Assembly (NCBI RefSeq): GCF_002258315.1
Contig: NZ_NOYD01000055.1
Location: 1 to 49,582, forward strand
Direction of reading: 5' to 3'
DNA length: 49,582 nucleotides
Source of the DNA: Rhodococcus sp. 06-462-5
GTDB taxonomy: Bacteria > Actinomycetota > Actinomycetes > Mycobacteriales > Mycobacteriaceae
Of this stretch, positions 35,186-43,935 are shown piece after piece (positions within the stretch are counted from its first letter, which is position 1; each line of letters opens with the position of its first letter). Both the position numbers and the translations under genes were made by a program. The notes under the pieces were generated by a model. The model was not told where the DNA came from. It was given only the letters and a program-made list of their open reading frames with translations, and searched no databases.

Positions 35186-36189
35186 CGCAGCGTCCATTCG
35201 AAGAACTTCGATACGCCGTGGCTGACGGAACCACCGACCAGGGCACCCAACGCGACGCCTGCGGCAGCACCGGCCACCGTGCCCGGCCCGGGAAACACCG
35301 AACCCGCGGCACCACCGACTCCCGCCAGGGCGCCGGTCACGTAGCTCGCAGCTGCGAGGCCGGCGGCGGTACTCGCCGTATTGACCGCAATCGCCTCGGT
35401 GGGGCTCACCCCCTCATCGATGTCGTGTGCAATCGAGGGAATCGTTCCGGCGACCGCACCGAACGCCCCGAGTCCGCGGCCGATGTTCTTGGCGACGTCG
35501 TCCACGGAAGTGACACCTGGAAGTTCCAGCGCCCTCTTCGTCACGTCGCTCATGCCCCCGATCACCGTCGCAGCTACGGTCGTCGGCCAGTCCGGCATCC
35601 ACGAGAACGATCCGTCCGGGTTCTCGACCACCTTGCCGGTCGGACTGCCGAGCGCAAGCTCGGTCAACAGCTTCGTGGGTTCGGCCAACTGCTGCGCAGC
35701 GTCGACCGCAGCGCGCTCGGCCTGCAACAGCGCCCCCTGGATATCCCGCGTCAATTGGGCTGCAGCAGCCCGAAGTTCGTCCGCCTGGCGTACCTTCTCC
35801 TCGCCGAGACCGTCGGGGATCAGCGCGATCATTCCGTCGGGATCCACCACACCGTCGGACCCAACGGCGAACCCGCTGGCCGTCGCCGCCGACACCTGCG
35901 CCTGCAGGTGCGCCTTCGCAGCATCGACGATTCCGGCTGCGCCCTCGAATGCCTTCCCGAGCGAATCGATCTCACTGCACACCGTGCCCATCCGAGAACA
36001 CTCGGTCACCACGCGTTCGGCTGCGGCCTCGGCTGCTTCGCCGGTCCATGTCTCGGCCAACGTGTCTTGCTCCTCCAGCACTCCGGTGCGCCGGCCGTTC
36101 ACGCGCTCGACGATCTCCGACAGTTCGATCATCGTCTTGCGCATCGACTCGGGCTCCCAGCCCGCGACGTGCGGGACCGTCGGGGTCAT
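35182..36189 (-). CDS. Long WXG-domain protein, putative ESX substrate
   Basis: 335 residues. The N-terminal 90 residues form a WXG100-like helical hairpin with W-T-G near residue 46 (T-L-A-E-T-W-T-G-E). A central helical segment (about 130-190) is followed by a hydrophobic, glycine/alanine-rich C-terminal third with G-x-x-x-G repeats (around 265-320). That tail resembles pore-forming or glycine-zipper membrane segments. The start overlaps the EspC-like stop. It may be a membrane-active effector or structural ESX partner; no enzymatic domain is recognised. Confidence 0.72.
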   Translation of the reverse strand: MTPTVPHVAGWEPESMRKTMIELSEIVERVNGRRTGVLEEQDTLAETWTGEAAEAAAERVVTECSRMGTVCSEIDSLGKAFEGAAGIVDAAKAHLQAQVSAATASGFAVGSDGVVDPDGMIALIPDGLGEEKVRQADELRAAAAQLTRDIQGALLQAERAAVDAAQQLAEPTKLLTELALGSPTGKVVENPDGSFSWMPDWPTTVAATVIGGMSDVTKRALELPGVTSVDDVAKNIGRGLGAFGAVAGTIPSIAHDIDEGVSPTEAIAVNTASTAAGLAAASYVTGALAGVGGAAGSVFPGPGTVAGAAAGVALGALVGGSVSHGVSKFFEWTLR

Positions 36190-36485
36190 TTCGGCTGATC
36201 CATCGCAGCGAGACGTCGGGCGAGTTCGTCGTCGGCGATCTCGTAGTTCTGCGCAACGCCGCGGGCGATGTCCGCGACGCACTCCACCCGCCCTGCCAGA
36301 GCCGCAACAGCTCCGGCCGCGGCCGCTGCCGCCGCCGCACATGCTGTGTGAAAGTCGGTACCCTGCAACGCATTCTCCGATTCGCGGAACGGAGCGAGAG
36401 CATCCATCTCACGGATCGCCCCGCCGGTCGCCGACAACACATTCGAGAACTGCCGCAGGATCACTGGATCCACATTCACTGTCAT
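36186..36485 (-). CDS. EspC-like ESX secretion-associated protein
   Basis: 99 residues, alanine-rich and helical, in the EspC/DUF2580 style. V-N-V-D-P-V-I-L-R-Q-F near the start is a common opening of that family, and near the C-terminus Y-E-I-A-D matches the Y-x-x-x-D/E export signal. First gene of the overlapped operon; its TGA overlaps the ATG of the long WXG protein. Probably a secreted partner of that protein. Confidence 0.75.
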   Translation of the reverse strand: MTVNVDPVILRQFSNVLSATGGAIREMDALAPFRESENALQGTDFHTACAAAAAAAAGAVAALAGRVECVADIARGVAQNYEIADDELARRLAAMDQPK

Positions 36486-36640
36486 GACGCTCCCCCGAGT
36501 CGCATCGTAAAGACGCCCGGTGAATCGGCGTCATGGGGTTTGACGCCTGTGGGCTCGGATCGGTTCCGTCCGGTCCGATTCCGGAGTCGCAAATGCGGCG
36601 GGTACCGTTGGCCCGGCTAACGATATAGGGGGTGCTCGCC

Positions 36641-37759
36641 ATGAACGGCCGTCGACTGTCGTTCGCTGCCGCGGCCGGACTTGCGGCCGCGATGGGCGTC
36701 GGGCGATTCGTGTTCACGCCACTACTGCCGATCATGGTCGATGCAGCGGAGGTGACGCCGAGCAGCGGTGCCGTCATCGCGACCGCGAACTACGCCGGCT
36801 ATCTCGTCGGCGCAATCGTGTTGTCGGTACGCCCGTCGATCAACACGACGACATCGTTCCGACTGTGGACAGTGGTCCTCGTCGCCAGCGAGTTGGCCAT
36901 GGCCGCTGTCCATTCCACCGCTGCGTTCTCCGCACTGCGGTTCCTGGCAGGCCTGGCGAGCGCAGCGGTCTTCATCGCGTGCGCGAGCACCGTGACGAAA
37001 CATCGCGCCGACGGTGCCTCCCCCGGTATCGCGTTCGGCGGCGTCGGCGCAGGCATCGCGGCGTCGGGAATTCTGACCCTGCTCGTCGGACCGCACCTGT
37101 CCTGGGAGGCGCTGTGGGTGTGCTCGGCGCTACTGACAGCGGCCCTCATCGCCCCGGCGTGGACGCTACGGGTGCATCCCGAGCCCGCAACGCGGGCTGC
37201 GCGCGGCGACATCGACCGCAGGACCCGGACCGTATGGCGGACATTGCTGTTCGCGTATTTCCTCGAGGGCCTCGGCTACATCATCGTCGGCACGTTTCTC
37301 GTGGCTGCGGTCGGTGGCCACGGCAGCACGTCGGTGGGTCCGGCGGTGTGGATCGTGGTCGGATTCGCCGCGATACCGGCGACGGTGCTGTGGCAGGCAG
37401 TCGCCCGCCGAACCAGCATGCGCAACGCTCTGGTGGCAGCGTTCGCGTTGCAGTCGATCGCAGCAGTACTCCCCGCTCTGACCGGGAACACCATCGCCGC
37501 CGTGTTCTCGGCCCTGCTGTTCGGCGGAACGTTCATGGGCATCACGATGCTGACGATGAGCACCGCCCAGACACTGTCCATCGGGCGTACCGCAGCAACA
37601 CTGACTGCGTTCTACGGCGTCGGGCAGGTGCTCGGCCCACTGATCGTCGCGCCTGCCATCGGCGACTCCTATTCGATCGCCTTCGCTGTTGCGACGGGGG
37701 TGCTCGTGCTCGGGACTGCCGGGGCCGTGAAGGTGGCCGGACTGACCGCGGTGCGCTGA
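36641..37759 (+). CDS. YbfB/YjiJ family MFS transporter
   Basis: 372 residues, about 11-12 hydrophobic helices. The N-terminal motif G-V-G-R-F-V-F-T-P-L-L-P near residue 18 is the hallmark of the YbfB/YjiJ family. A purine-rich AGGGGG is 8 bases before the ATG. Substrate unknown. It converges on the GntR gene, 7 bases apart. No regulator of its own is visible. Confidence 0.85.
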   Translation: MNGRRLSFAAAAGLAAAMGVGRFVFTPLLPIMVDAAEVTPSSGAVIATANYAGYLVGAIVLSVRPSINTTTSFRLWTVVLVASELAMAAVHSTAAFSALRFLAGLASAAVFIACASTVTKHRADGASPGIAFGGVGAGIAASGILTLLVGPHLSWEALWVCSALLTAALIAPAWTLRVHPEPATRAARGDIDRRTRTVWRTLLFAYFLEGLGYIIVGTFLVAAVGGHGSTSVGPAVWIVVGFAAIPATVLWQAVARRTSMRNALVAAFALQSIAAVLPALTGNTIAAVFSALLFGGTFMGITMLTMSTAQTLSIGRTAATLTAFYGVGQVLGPLIVAPAIGDSYSIAFAVATGVLVLGTAGAVKVAGLTAVR

Positions 37760-37766
37760 GGACGAC

Positions 37767-38441
37767 TCAGTGCTGCGGGTCGTAACCCGGAACCTGTGCC
37801 AGAGTCTCGAACGTTCGCGCTCGACCCCATTCCACGTGCGCGAACGCAACCGCGGCGGCCAACTCCGCGTCCCCCTTGGCGATGGCGTCGACGAGGGATA
37901 CATGCTCCCCGTGCCGCAGCGACGGATCCCGCTCGAGGTTGGCCATGTTGAGGCGATTGCTGCGCTCCCGCAACGGTTCCATGATGACCGGGAACAGCCG
38001 GTTGGCGGACAGCGCCTCGATCCCCGAGTGCACTCCGGAGCTCGCGTGATGGAATTCGAGTAGGTCGCCCCGGTCGAGCGCAGCACCTGCACGGGACACG
38101 GCGTCGACCAACGATGACGAGTCCGCGCCCGCCGCCACGGCGGACGCTGCCCGTCGAGCCACGAGTGGCTCGAGCGCGGACCTGATGTCGTACAACTCGT
38201 CGACCGAGCTCCTGGTCACTCCCGTCACCACGGCAGGACGTCTCGGCGACAGCGTCACCAACCCGGCTGCTTCGAGCAACGGAAGTGCCTCACGAATCGG
38301 CACCCTCGACACCTGGAGCTCGGTTCCCAGATTTCGCTCGCTCAGTGTTTCGCCAGGCCGAAGGCGGCCGTCGAGGATGCGTGTCCTGATCGCGTCGAAC
38401 ACCGCACGCGACAACGATTCGCGACCTTCCGTGGATGCCAT
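37767..38441 (-). CDS. GntR family regulator, FCD-type
   Basis: 224 residues. The winged helix at about 10-75 has I-L-D-G-R-L-R-P-G-E-T-L-S-E-R-N-L and S-R-V-P-I-R-E-A-L; an all-helical FCD ligand domain follows (D-I-R-S-A-L-E-P-L, then H-x-x-H-type residues that usually bind a metal and a carboxylate). It is divergent from the MFS/racemase-like operon. GTATAC palindromes lie in front of both genes, so it probably represses itself and that operon, with a small organic acid or amide as inducer. Confidence 0.87.
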   Translation of the reverse strand: MASTEGRESLSRAVFDAIRTRILDGRLRPGETLSERNLGTELQVSRVPIREALPLLEAAGLVTLSPRRPAVVTGVTRSSVDELYDIRSALEPLVARRAASAVAAGADSSSLVDAVSRAGAALDRGDLLEFHHASSGVHSGIEALSANRLFPVIMEPLRERSNRLNMANLERDPSLRHGEHVSLVDAIAKGDAELAAAVAFAHVEWGRARTFETLAQVPGYDPQH

Positions 38442-38447
38442 GCTGTG

Positions 38448-38474
38448 TGTATACCAGCGATCTGTAGGTATACC
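38448..38474. promoter_or_regulatory. Paired GTATAC sites before the GntR gene
   Basis: TGTATACCA at 38448-38456 and GGTATACC at 38467-38474, about two helical turns apart, directly upstream of the GntR start. The cores match the GTATAC palindrome before the divergent MFS gene. Confidence 0.65.
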
Positions 38475-38611
38475 GGGCATCACACGGTCTGCACCTGCGG
38501 GTCACTTGACTTGGAACCCGTCCCCGACAGGCCAGGTGAGAGCACCTGGCAACACAAGTGTTACCGCCAGGAAACCTCCCATGGCCCGCAACTCCGTAAA
38601 TTCTGCGCTGT

Positions 38612-38621
38612 TGGTATACCA
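38612..38621. promoter_or_regulatory. Perfect GntR-type operator before the MFS gene
   Basis: TGGTATACCA is a perfect 10-base palindrome 19 bases before the MFS start, the typical size and core of FCD-GntR operators. Confidence 0.65.
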
Positions 38622-38640
38622 CTGAGCGAGAGGCACTGGG

Positions 38641-40059
38641 ATGAGCGTCCCGACCACGAACGAAATGCCGTCACCGATCGACCCGCCACCGGAGGCCGGC
38701 AGCCTCAGCGAACAGATCGAGGCGTCGTACTCGAAGATCGGCCTCACCACAGCGCACTTCGGCATCGTCGCCATGGTCCTTTTCGGTGTGTTCTTCGACG
38801 CCGTCGAACAGAATGCCGTCGGCATCACCGGACCGCTCCTGCGTGAATCCTGGGGCCTCGGCGGAACCGAGATCGGACTGCTGAACACCGCGACGTTCAC
38901 CGCCGTCGCACTCGGGCGCATCCTGGCCGGAGCAGTGATGGACCGTTTCGGTCGTCGAACCCTTCTCGGCGCAAACCTTCTCGTGTTCGCGTTCGGCTCA
39001 CTGCTGTGCGCATTCGCACCCAACTACGAGGTGTTGGTGGGCGCGCGATTCCTGGTCGGGCTCGGACTCGGCGGTGAGATCGCCGTAGCGGTGATCATGC
39101 TCTCGGAGTTCTTCTCCGCCAGGCATCGTGGTACCGCGGTCGGCATGATCAACGTCGCGGCCGCAGGTCTGGGCAACATGCTCGCCCCACTGTTCGGGGT
39201 CATCGTCTTCGCCATCTTCACCGGTGACGACCGCTGGCGTTGGTTGTTCGGTCTGCTCGTATTGCCCGCACTCGCCGTCGTGTTCTATCGCCGCTCGCTT
39301 CCGGAGACACCTCGCTTCCTCGCGGCGACAGGCCGTGTGGCCGAGGCCAACACCGTCATCAATCGCCTCGCGCAGGGCAAGCTACGCGGCACTCTCGACT
39401 CCGAGGTTCAGTACTTGAACGTCGACACATCGGTCGACGATCCCGCCACACCACGCGCACGGTGGACGGAGATGTTCGGGCGGCGATACCGCAGAAGCAC
39501 TCTCGCCCTCGGTATTGCCGTCTGCATGTCCTACGCAGCACAGATCTCGATGCTCACACTCATTCCCGTCATCCTGACCGAGCGGGGAATGTCGATCTCG
39601 AGCGCGCTCTGGTACACCCTCGTGATGCAGTCCGGATCGCTCATCGGCGCGCTGACCGCTGCCCTTATCGCTCGCAAACTCCCTCGCAAGGTGACACTGA
39701 CCGGTGGCGCCGTGCTCGGTATCGTCGCCGGACTCGGATTCGGCTTCTTCGCAACCTCTATCGGCCTTGTCCTGTTCTTCGGTGCGCTGTTCAATTTCTC
39801 GGTCATCATCCTCAACACAACGATCTGGCTGTTCGCCCCCGAGCAGTACCCCACGCGAATCCGTGGCCTCGCGACGTCGGTGATCCTGGCGCTGGGCTCG
39901 CTCTCCGGCGGACTGTTCCCGCTCATCGCAGGAGCCGTACTGGACTCGTCCGGCGTGGGTGCCATGTTTGCGATGCTGGCCGGCCTGTTCATCGTGTGCG
40001 GAATCGCCGTTCAGTTCCCGAAAGAGACCTTCGGACAACCCATGCCGGAAGATGGCTGA
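38641..40059 (+). CDS. MFS transporter, sugar/aromatic-acid-like
   Basis: 472 residues, 12 predicted membrane helices. D-R-F-G-R-R near residue 101 is the MFS A-motif, and R-F-L-V-G-L-G-L-G-G-E in helix 4 and F-F-S-A-R-H-R-G-T-A-V-G are typical of the metabolite:proton symporter group. It is followed after 3 bases by the racemase-like gene, so they form an operon under the GntR regulator. The likely cargo is a small acid or amide connected with that enzyme. Confidence 0.85.
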   Translation: MSVPTTNEMPSPIDPPPEAGSLSEQIEASYSKIGLTTAHFGIVAMVLFGVFFDAVEQNAVGITGPLLRESWGLGGTEIGLLNTATFTAVALGRILAGAVMDRFGRRTLLGANLLVFAFGSLLCAFAPNYEVLVGARFLVGLGLGGEIAVAVIMLSEFFSARHRGTAVGMINVAAAGLGNMLAPLFGVIVFAIFTGDDRWRWLFGLLVLPALAVVFYRRSLPETPRFLAATGRVAEANTVINRLAQGKLRGTLDSEVQYLNVDTSVDDPATPRARWTEMFGRRYRRSTLALGIAVCMSYAAQISMLTLIPVILTERGMSISSALWYTLVMQSGSLIGALTAALIARKLPRKVTLTGGAVLGIVAGLGFGFFATSIGLVLFFGALFNFSVIILNTTIWLFAPEQYPTRIRGLATSVILALGSLSGGLFPLIAGAVLDSSGVGAMFAMLAGLFIVCGIAVQFPKETFGQPMPEDG

Positions 40060-40062
40060 GCA

Positions 40063-40728
40063 GTGAAGATTCTCGTGATCAACCCCAACTCGAACACTGC
40101 AACGACGCAGCTGCTCGTCGACGTCGCGCGACGTTGGCTCCACGACACGGAATTCACCGTCATCGGGATCACCGCGGGTACCGGACCGGCGATGATCACC
40201 GGCACCGAACAGCTGCGGGCTGCAGGACCGGAAGTCGTAGCGGCGGCGCTCGACGCGATCGAGCACCATGGCCCCGCCGCTGTGATCGTCGGCGCGTTCG
40301 GTGATCCCGGTGCGGCCGAACTCCGAGCCCTCGTCGACATTCCGGTCGTCGGGATCGGCGAGGCAGGAATCCTGCACGCAGCACGAGGCGGTCGCCGCTT
40401 CGCGATCGCCACCACCACAGCCGATCTCGCCGCCCAGCTCGATGCGCTGACTCGTGCCACCGTGCCCGACGGCGATTTCGCGGGTGTGTTCCTCACCGCG
40501 TCATCGCCGTTGGTCCTGGCCGAGGACCTCGCGTCGAGCGTCGACGAACTGGGGACAGCGGTCGATGCGGCAGTGGCCGCTGGAGCGAGCGCCGTCGTCA
40601 TCGGCGGCGGACCGCTGAGCGACTCGGCCCGGCGGCTGGCGCTGCGCACCGACGTGCACGTCATCGAGCCGGTTCCGAGTGCCGTTGCGATGGTCGTCGA
40701 CAGAATCTCGAGCGCGGTGGGCAGTTAG
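40063..40728 (+). CDS. Asp/Glu/hydantoin racemase-like protein without cysteines
   Basis: 221 residues of the Asp/Glu/hydantoin racemase superfamily. N-P-N-S-N opening at 7-11, G-A-F-G-D-P-G at 77-83, V-V-G-I-G-E-A near 95, and V-V-I-G-G-G-P-L near 178. In hydantoin racemases the two catalytic cysteines sit where this protein has Ala78 and about Gly182. The whole protein contains no cysteine. It therefore cannot use the classical two-thiol mechanism and may belong to a divergent subfamily with another activity. The start is GTG at 40063, 3 bases after the MFS stop. Confidence 0.82.
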   Translation: MKILVINPNSNTATTQLLVDVARRWLHDTEFTVIGITAGTGPAMITGTEQLRAAGPEVVAAALDAIEHHGPAAVIVGAFGDPGAAELRALVDIPVVGIGEAGILHAARGGRRFAIATTTADLAAQLDALTRATVPDGDFAGVFLTASSPLVLAEDLASSVDELGTAVDAAVAAGASAVVIGGGPLSDSARRLALRTDVHVIEPVPSAVAMVVDRISSAVGS

Positions 40729-41000
40729 CTCCCTACCGGCGCTCGAAGGCCCTGGACACCCGCCGGCCCTCGACAATTCCGGAAAGGAAGTCGAACCGGC
40801 GGTTCCGGTGCGAGCTGTGGGTGTTGTCTGGAATATCCGACGTGACGGAGATCGCCACAGCGTCTACCAGCCCTTTTCGCTTGACGGCTCCCGTGTGCGC
40901 TCCCAGGATGTTTGACAGGCCCTCCACGCAGGGAAGCCGTCGACGAGACGCAACCGAGGCACATCGGTGAACAGCGCGTCACAAGTTTTGAGGAGAATCA

Positions 41001-42752
41001 ATGCCCACCACAGTGGCCGATCAGCTCGTTCGAGGACTCGTCGACGCCGGCGTACAACGCATCTACGGCATCGTCGGCGACAGTCTCAATCCTGTGGTCG
41101 ACGCAGTGCGTCGCACCGGTGGATCGGCCAAGGGTGGCATCGACTGGATTCACGTCCGACACGAGGAAGCCGCGGCCTTCGCTGCGTCGGCCGACGCGCA
41201 GACCACCGGCGCACTCGCCGTCTGCGCGGGTTCGTGTGGACCCGGAAACCTGCATCTGATCAACGGCCTGTACGACGCACATCGTTCCGGCGCACCGGTT
41301 CTGGCGATCGCGTCGCACATTCCCAGTAGTGAGATCGGTTCGGGCTACTTCCAGGAGACGCACCCCGACCGCCTCTTCGGTGAATGCTCGCTCTACAACG
41401 AGTTCGTCTCCACCGCCGAACAGGCTCCCCGGGTCTTCCGCGCAGCGATCAACGCCGCCGTCACCGGCGGCGGAGTATCGGTTCTGACGCTCCCCGGCGA
41501 CATCGCCGAGCTGTCGGCCGCAGGCACGATGGATCCGATCGCCATTCCGTCCACACCGATCGTCACACCGCCTGCGGCGGACATCCAGAAGCTGGCCGAC
41601 GCCATCAACAACGCCGAGAAGGTGGCCATCTTCGCCGGCTACGGGGTCAAGGGTGCCCACGACGAGGTGGTCGCGTTCGCCGACACCATCGGCGCTCCCA
41701 TCGGACATTCGTTGCGTGGCAAGGAGTTCATCCAGTACGACAATCCGTACGACGTCGGCATGACAGGGTTGCTGGGCTACGGAGCTGCGCACGCCGGGAT
41801 CCACGACGCAGACCTACTCATCCTGCTCGGCACCGACTTTCCGTATCAGCAGTTCCTTCCCGAGGATGTCACGACCGCGCAGATCGACATCGATCCCACG
41901 AAGCTGGGGCGTCGGACCTCGGTGCAGTACCCGATCCACGGTGATGTTCTAGCGACACTGAATGCGTTGCAGCCCTTGGTCACTCGCAAGACCGATCGTC
42001 GCTACGTGGAGAAGTGGGTGGACAAGCACAACGACCTGATGGGCAAGACCGTCGGCGCGTACACCCGCAACGCCGAGAAGCTCGTCCCGATCCACCCCGA
42101 GTACGCTGCCTCAGTTCTCGACGACCTCGCCGCCGACGACGCCGTGTTCACCACCGACACCGGCATGTGCAACGTGTGGACCGCGCGGTACATCAACCCC
42201 ACCGGCAGAAGGGCATTCGTCGCGTCGATGCTGCACGGTTCGATGGCAAATGCGTTGCCGCACGCCATCGGAGCGCAGTTCGCCAATCCGGGCCGCCAGG
42301 TCGTCTCGATCTCCGGCGACGGCGGCTTCTCGATGTTGCTCTCCGAACTCCTCACAGTCGCGATGTACAAGCTGCCCGTCAAGATCGTGCTGTTCGACAA
42401 TTCCACGCTCGGCATGGTCAAGGCCGAGATGCTCGTCGACGGTCTACCCGACTTCGGAGTGGACGTACCGCAGGTCGACTACACCGGTATCGCCGCAGCC
42501 GCGGGTATCCACGCACAACGCGTCGATCAGCCCGAGGACATCCGCGGCGCACTCGAGACTGCGTTCGCCGTAGACGGTCCGGCACTGGTGCAGCTGATCA
42601 CCGATCCGCTCGCACTCTCGGTCCCGCCGACCATCACCGGGGAGCAGATCAAAGGATTCGCTCTCGCGATGAGCAAGGTCGTGCTCAACGGCGGCGTCGG
42701 CGAGGCAATGCGAATGGCCAAGTCGAATCTGCGTAACGTGCCGCGCCCGTAG
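41001..42752 (+). CDS. poxB: Thiamine-diphosphate pyruvate oxidase/dehydrogenase (PoxB-like)
   Basis: 583 residues. It has the N-terminal ThDP Pyr domain with the catalytic Glu in H-V-R-H-E-E near residue 53. A central FAD-binding domain follows, then the PP domain with G-D-G-G-F-S through F-D-N-S-T (metal-ThDP motif, about 440-475). Whole-length resemblance is to PoxB, which decarboxylates pyruvate to acetate and CO2 and passes electrons to quinone at the membrane. GAGGAG precedes the ATG. A perfect terminator follows the gene, so it is monocistronic. Confidence 0.87.
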   Translation: MPTTVADQLVRGLVDAGVQRIYGIVGDSLNPVVDAVRRTGGSAKGGIDWIHVRHEEAAAFAASADAQTTGALAVCAGSCGPGNLHLINGLYDAHRSGAPVLAIASHIPSSEIGSGYFQETHPDRLFGECSLYNEFVSTAEQAPRVFRAAINAAVTGGGVSVLTLPGDIAELSAAGTMDPIAIPSTPIVTPPAADIQKLADAINNAEKVAIFAGYGVKGAHDEVVAFADTIGAPIGHSLRGKEFIQYDNPYDVGMTGLLGYGAAHAGIHDADLLILLGTDFPYQQFLPEDVTTAQIDIDPTKLGRRTSVQYPIHGDVLATLNALQPLVTRKTDRRYVEKWVDKHNDLMGKTVGAYTRNAEKLVPIHPEYAASVLDDLAADDAVFTTDTGMCNVWTARYINPTGRRAFVASMLHGSMANALPHAIGAQFANPGRQVVSISGDGGFSMLLSELLTVAMYKLPVKIVLFDNSTLGMVKAEMLVDGLPDFGVDVPQVDYTGIAAAAGIHAQRVDQPEDIRGALETAFAVDGPALVQLITDPLALSVPPTITGEQIKGFALAMSKVVLNGGVGEAMRMAKSNLRNVPRP

Positions 42753-42769
42753 ATCGGACTGCGGACCGG

Positions 42770-42808
42770 AAAATCGGCGCGACGATACTCACCCGTCGCG
42801 CCGATTTT
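42770..42808 (+). terminator. Rho-independent terminator after poxB
   Basis: AAAATCGGCGCGACG (42770-42784) and CGTCGCGCCGATTTT (42794-42808) form a perfect 15-base stem with a 9-base loop, ending in T residues. Confidence 0.88.
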
Positions 42809-42863
42809 CGTGTCGGTACCTCGATCTACCCTTCGACGATCAACCGGCACCGAGGAGAAGTCC

Positions 42864-43796
42864 ATGCCTGCATTCGTCGAGCACGACAACCTGACCATCG
42901 CCTGCCCCGACGTCCATCCGGAGGCGACCATGCGTACGACGTTTCAGCGCACCCTTCGTGTGCCCGACGACGGCACGGAGTACAACTTACCGCCTGGACT
43001 CGGCTCGTTTCCCCTGCGCCAGAACGATTCTGACGATGGTGCCGTGCTGCCGATGTGGCAGTCCGAAGCCTGTTGGATCGACTTCTCCGGCCACTACCCT
43101 TTCCTGGTCACGATCGCGGCCGGATCGATCAACGTGGTCACCGGCTCCCCGTGGTCGGCGACACCGGACTTCGAAGCCGAGGACTACTTCGAGATTCCCG
43201 AGCAACCGTGGCTCGACGGTTTCAACTTCGGTGAGGGCACCGTCCGGCAGTTCGTCGCAATGCCATTGGGCGACGGATACACGGTGGAGGAACAGTTGTC
43301 GGCCGATCCTGCGATCGGTGGGATACGCATCGCCGCGTATCCGCTGAAGGCGTCCGTCTGGGATGCACAACCGCCCCGACCCAACAATCCGGACTTCATA
43401 GTATGTGCAGCACCGGCGTCGGACATGGGCCTCGGCGGAGGGGGTTCGATCCGTCAAACCATCGCGTCGCCCCTTCGCCAGCACGACGACTGGGATCTCG
43501 AACACGGAATCCAGTTCACCGTCGACATCGCCAACAGCGATGTGTGGCAACAATCGACCGGCGAGTTACCACCGACCAGGCCGCCGTCGGCCGCCGATTA
43601 CACGCGGGCCGGATTACCGTGGTTCCTCTGGTACAACGACTTCGCAGGAGCACGCGGCGGATCGAAAGAGCTAGCGAAGACGAAGTCGATCAAGGAACTC
43701 GGCGCCGCACACGGCGCGGAACCATTGCCCGAGAACGAGAGCTTCGACGAACCCATGCCCACTGTTCTCGGCGGCAAGCACACACCGAAAGGGTGA
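42864..43796 (+). CDS. Uncharacterised protein next to TerD
   Basis: 310 residues, acidic, no signal peptide or membrane helix. Tryptophan-rich segments (M-W-Q-S-E-A-C-W-I, G-S-P-W-S-A, I-P-E-Q-P-W-L-D-G-F) and a glycine run G-L-G-G-G-G-S. I know of no named domain, but position suggests a partner of the TerD gene 139 bases downstream. GAGGAG precedes the ATG. It may have a role in a tellurite or stress-type Ter system; this is inference from the neighbour only. Confidence 0.7.
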   Translation: MPAFVEHDNLTIACPDVHPEATMRTTFQRTLRVPDDGTEYNLPPGLGSFPLRQNDSDDGAVLPMWQSEACWIDFSGHYPFLVTIAAGSINVVTGSPWSATPDFEAEDYFEIPEQPWLDGFNFGEGTVRQFVAMPLGDGYTVEEQLSADPAIGGIRIAAYPLKASVWDAQPPRPNNPDFIVCAAPASDMGLGGGGSIRQTIASPLRQHDDWDLEHGIQFTVDIANSDVWQQSTGELPPTRPPSAADYTRAGLPWFLWYNDFAGARGGSKELAKTKSIKELGAAHGAEPLPENESFDEPMPTVLGGKHTPKG

Positions 43797-43935
43797 TCGA
43801 GCGATCGGTGTTCACATTGCCGAAGCGCACAATCCACTCCCGGCCGGTGTCGGTCGTCGGAGTAGCGGTTATTGTCGACGGACCGCCCAAACCGGACATC
43901 GCGATCCGGGACTCGACCGTCCGGAAGGCTCCACC

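Noticed and set aside
40733..40927. 64-codon minus-strand frame upstream of poxB
   Set aside because: Has an ATG start but no ribosome site or family resemblance; the 272-base gap more likely holds only the poxB promoter.
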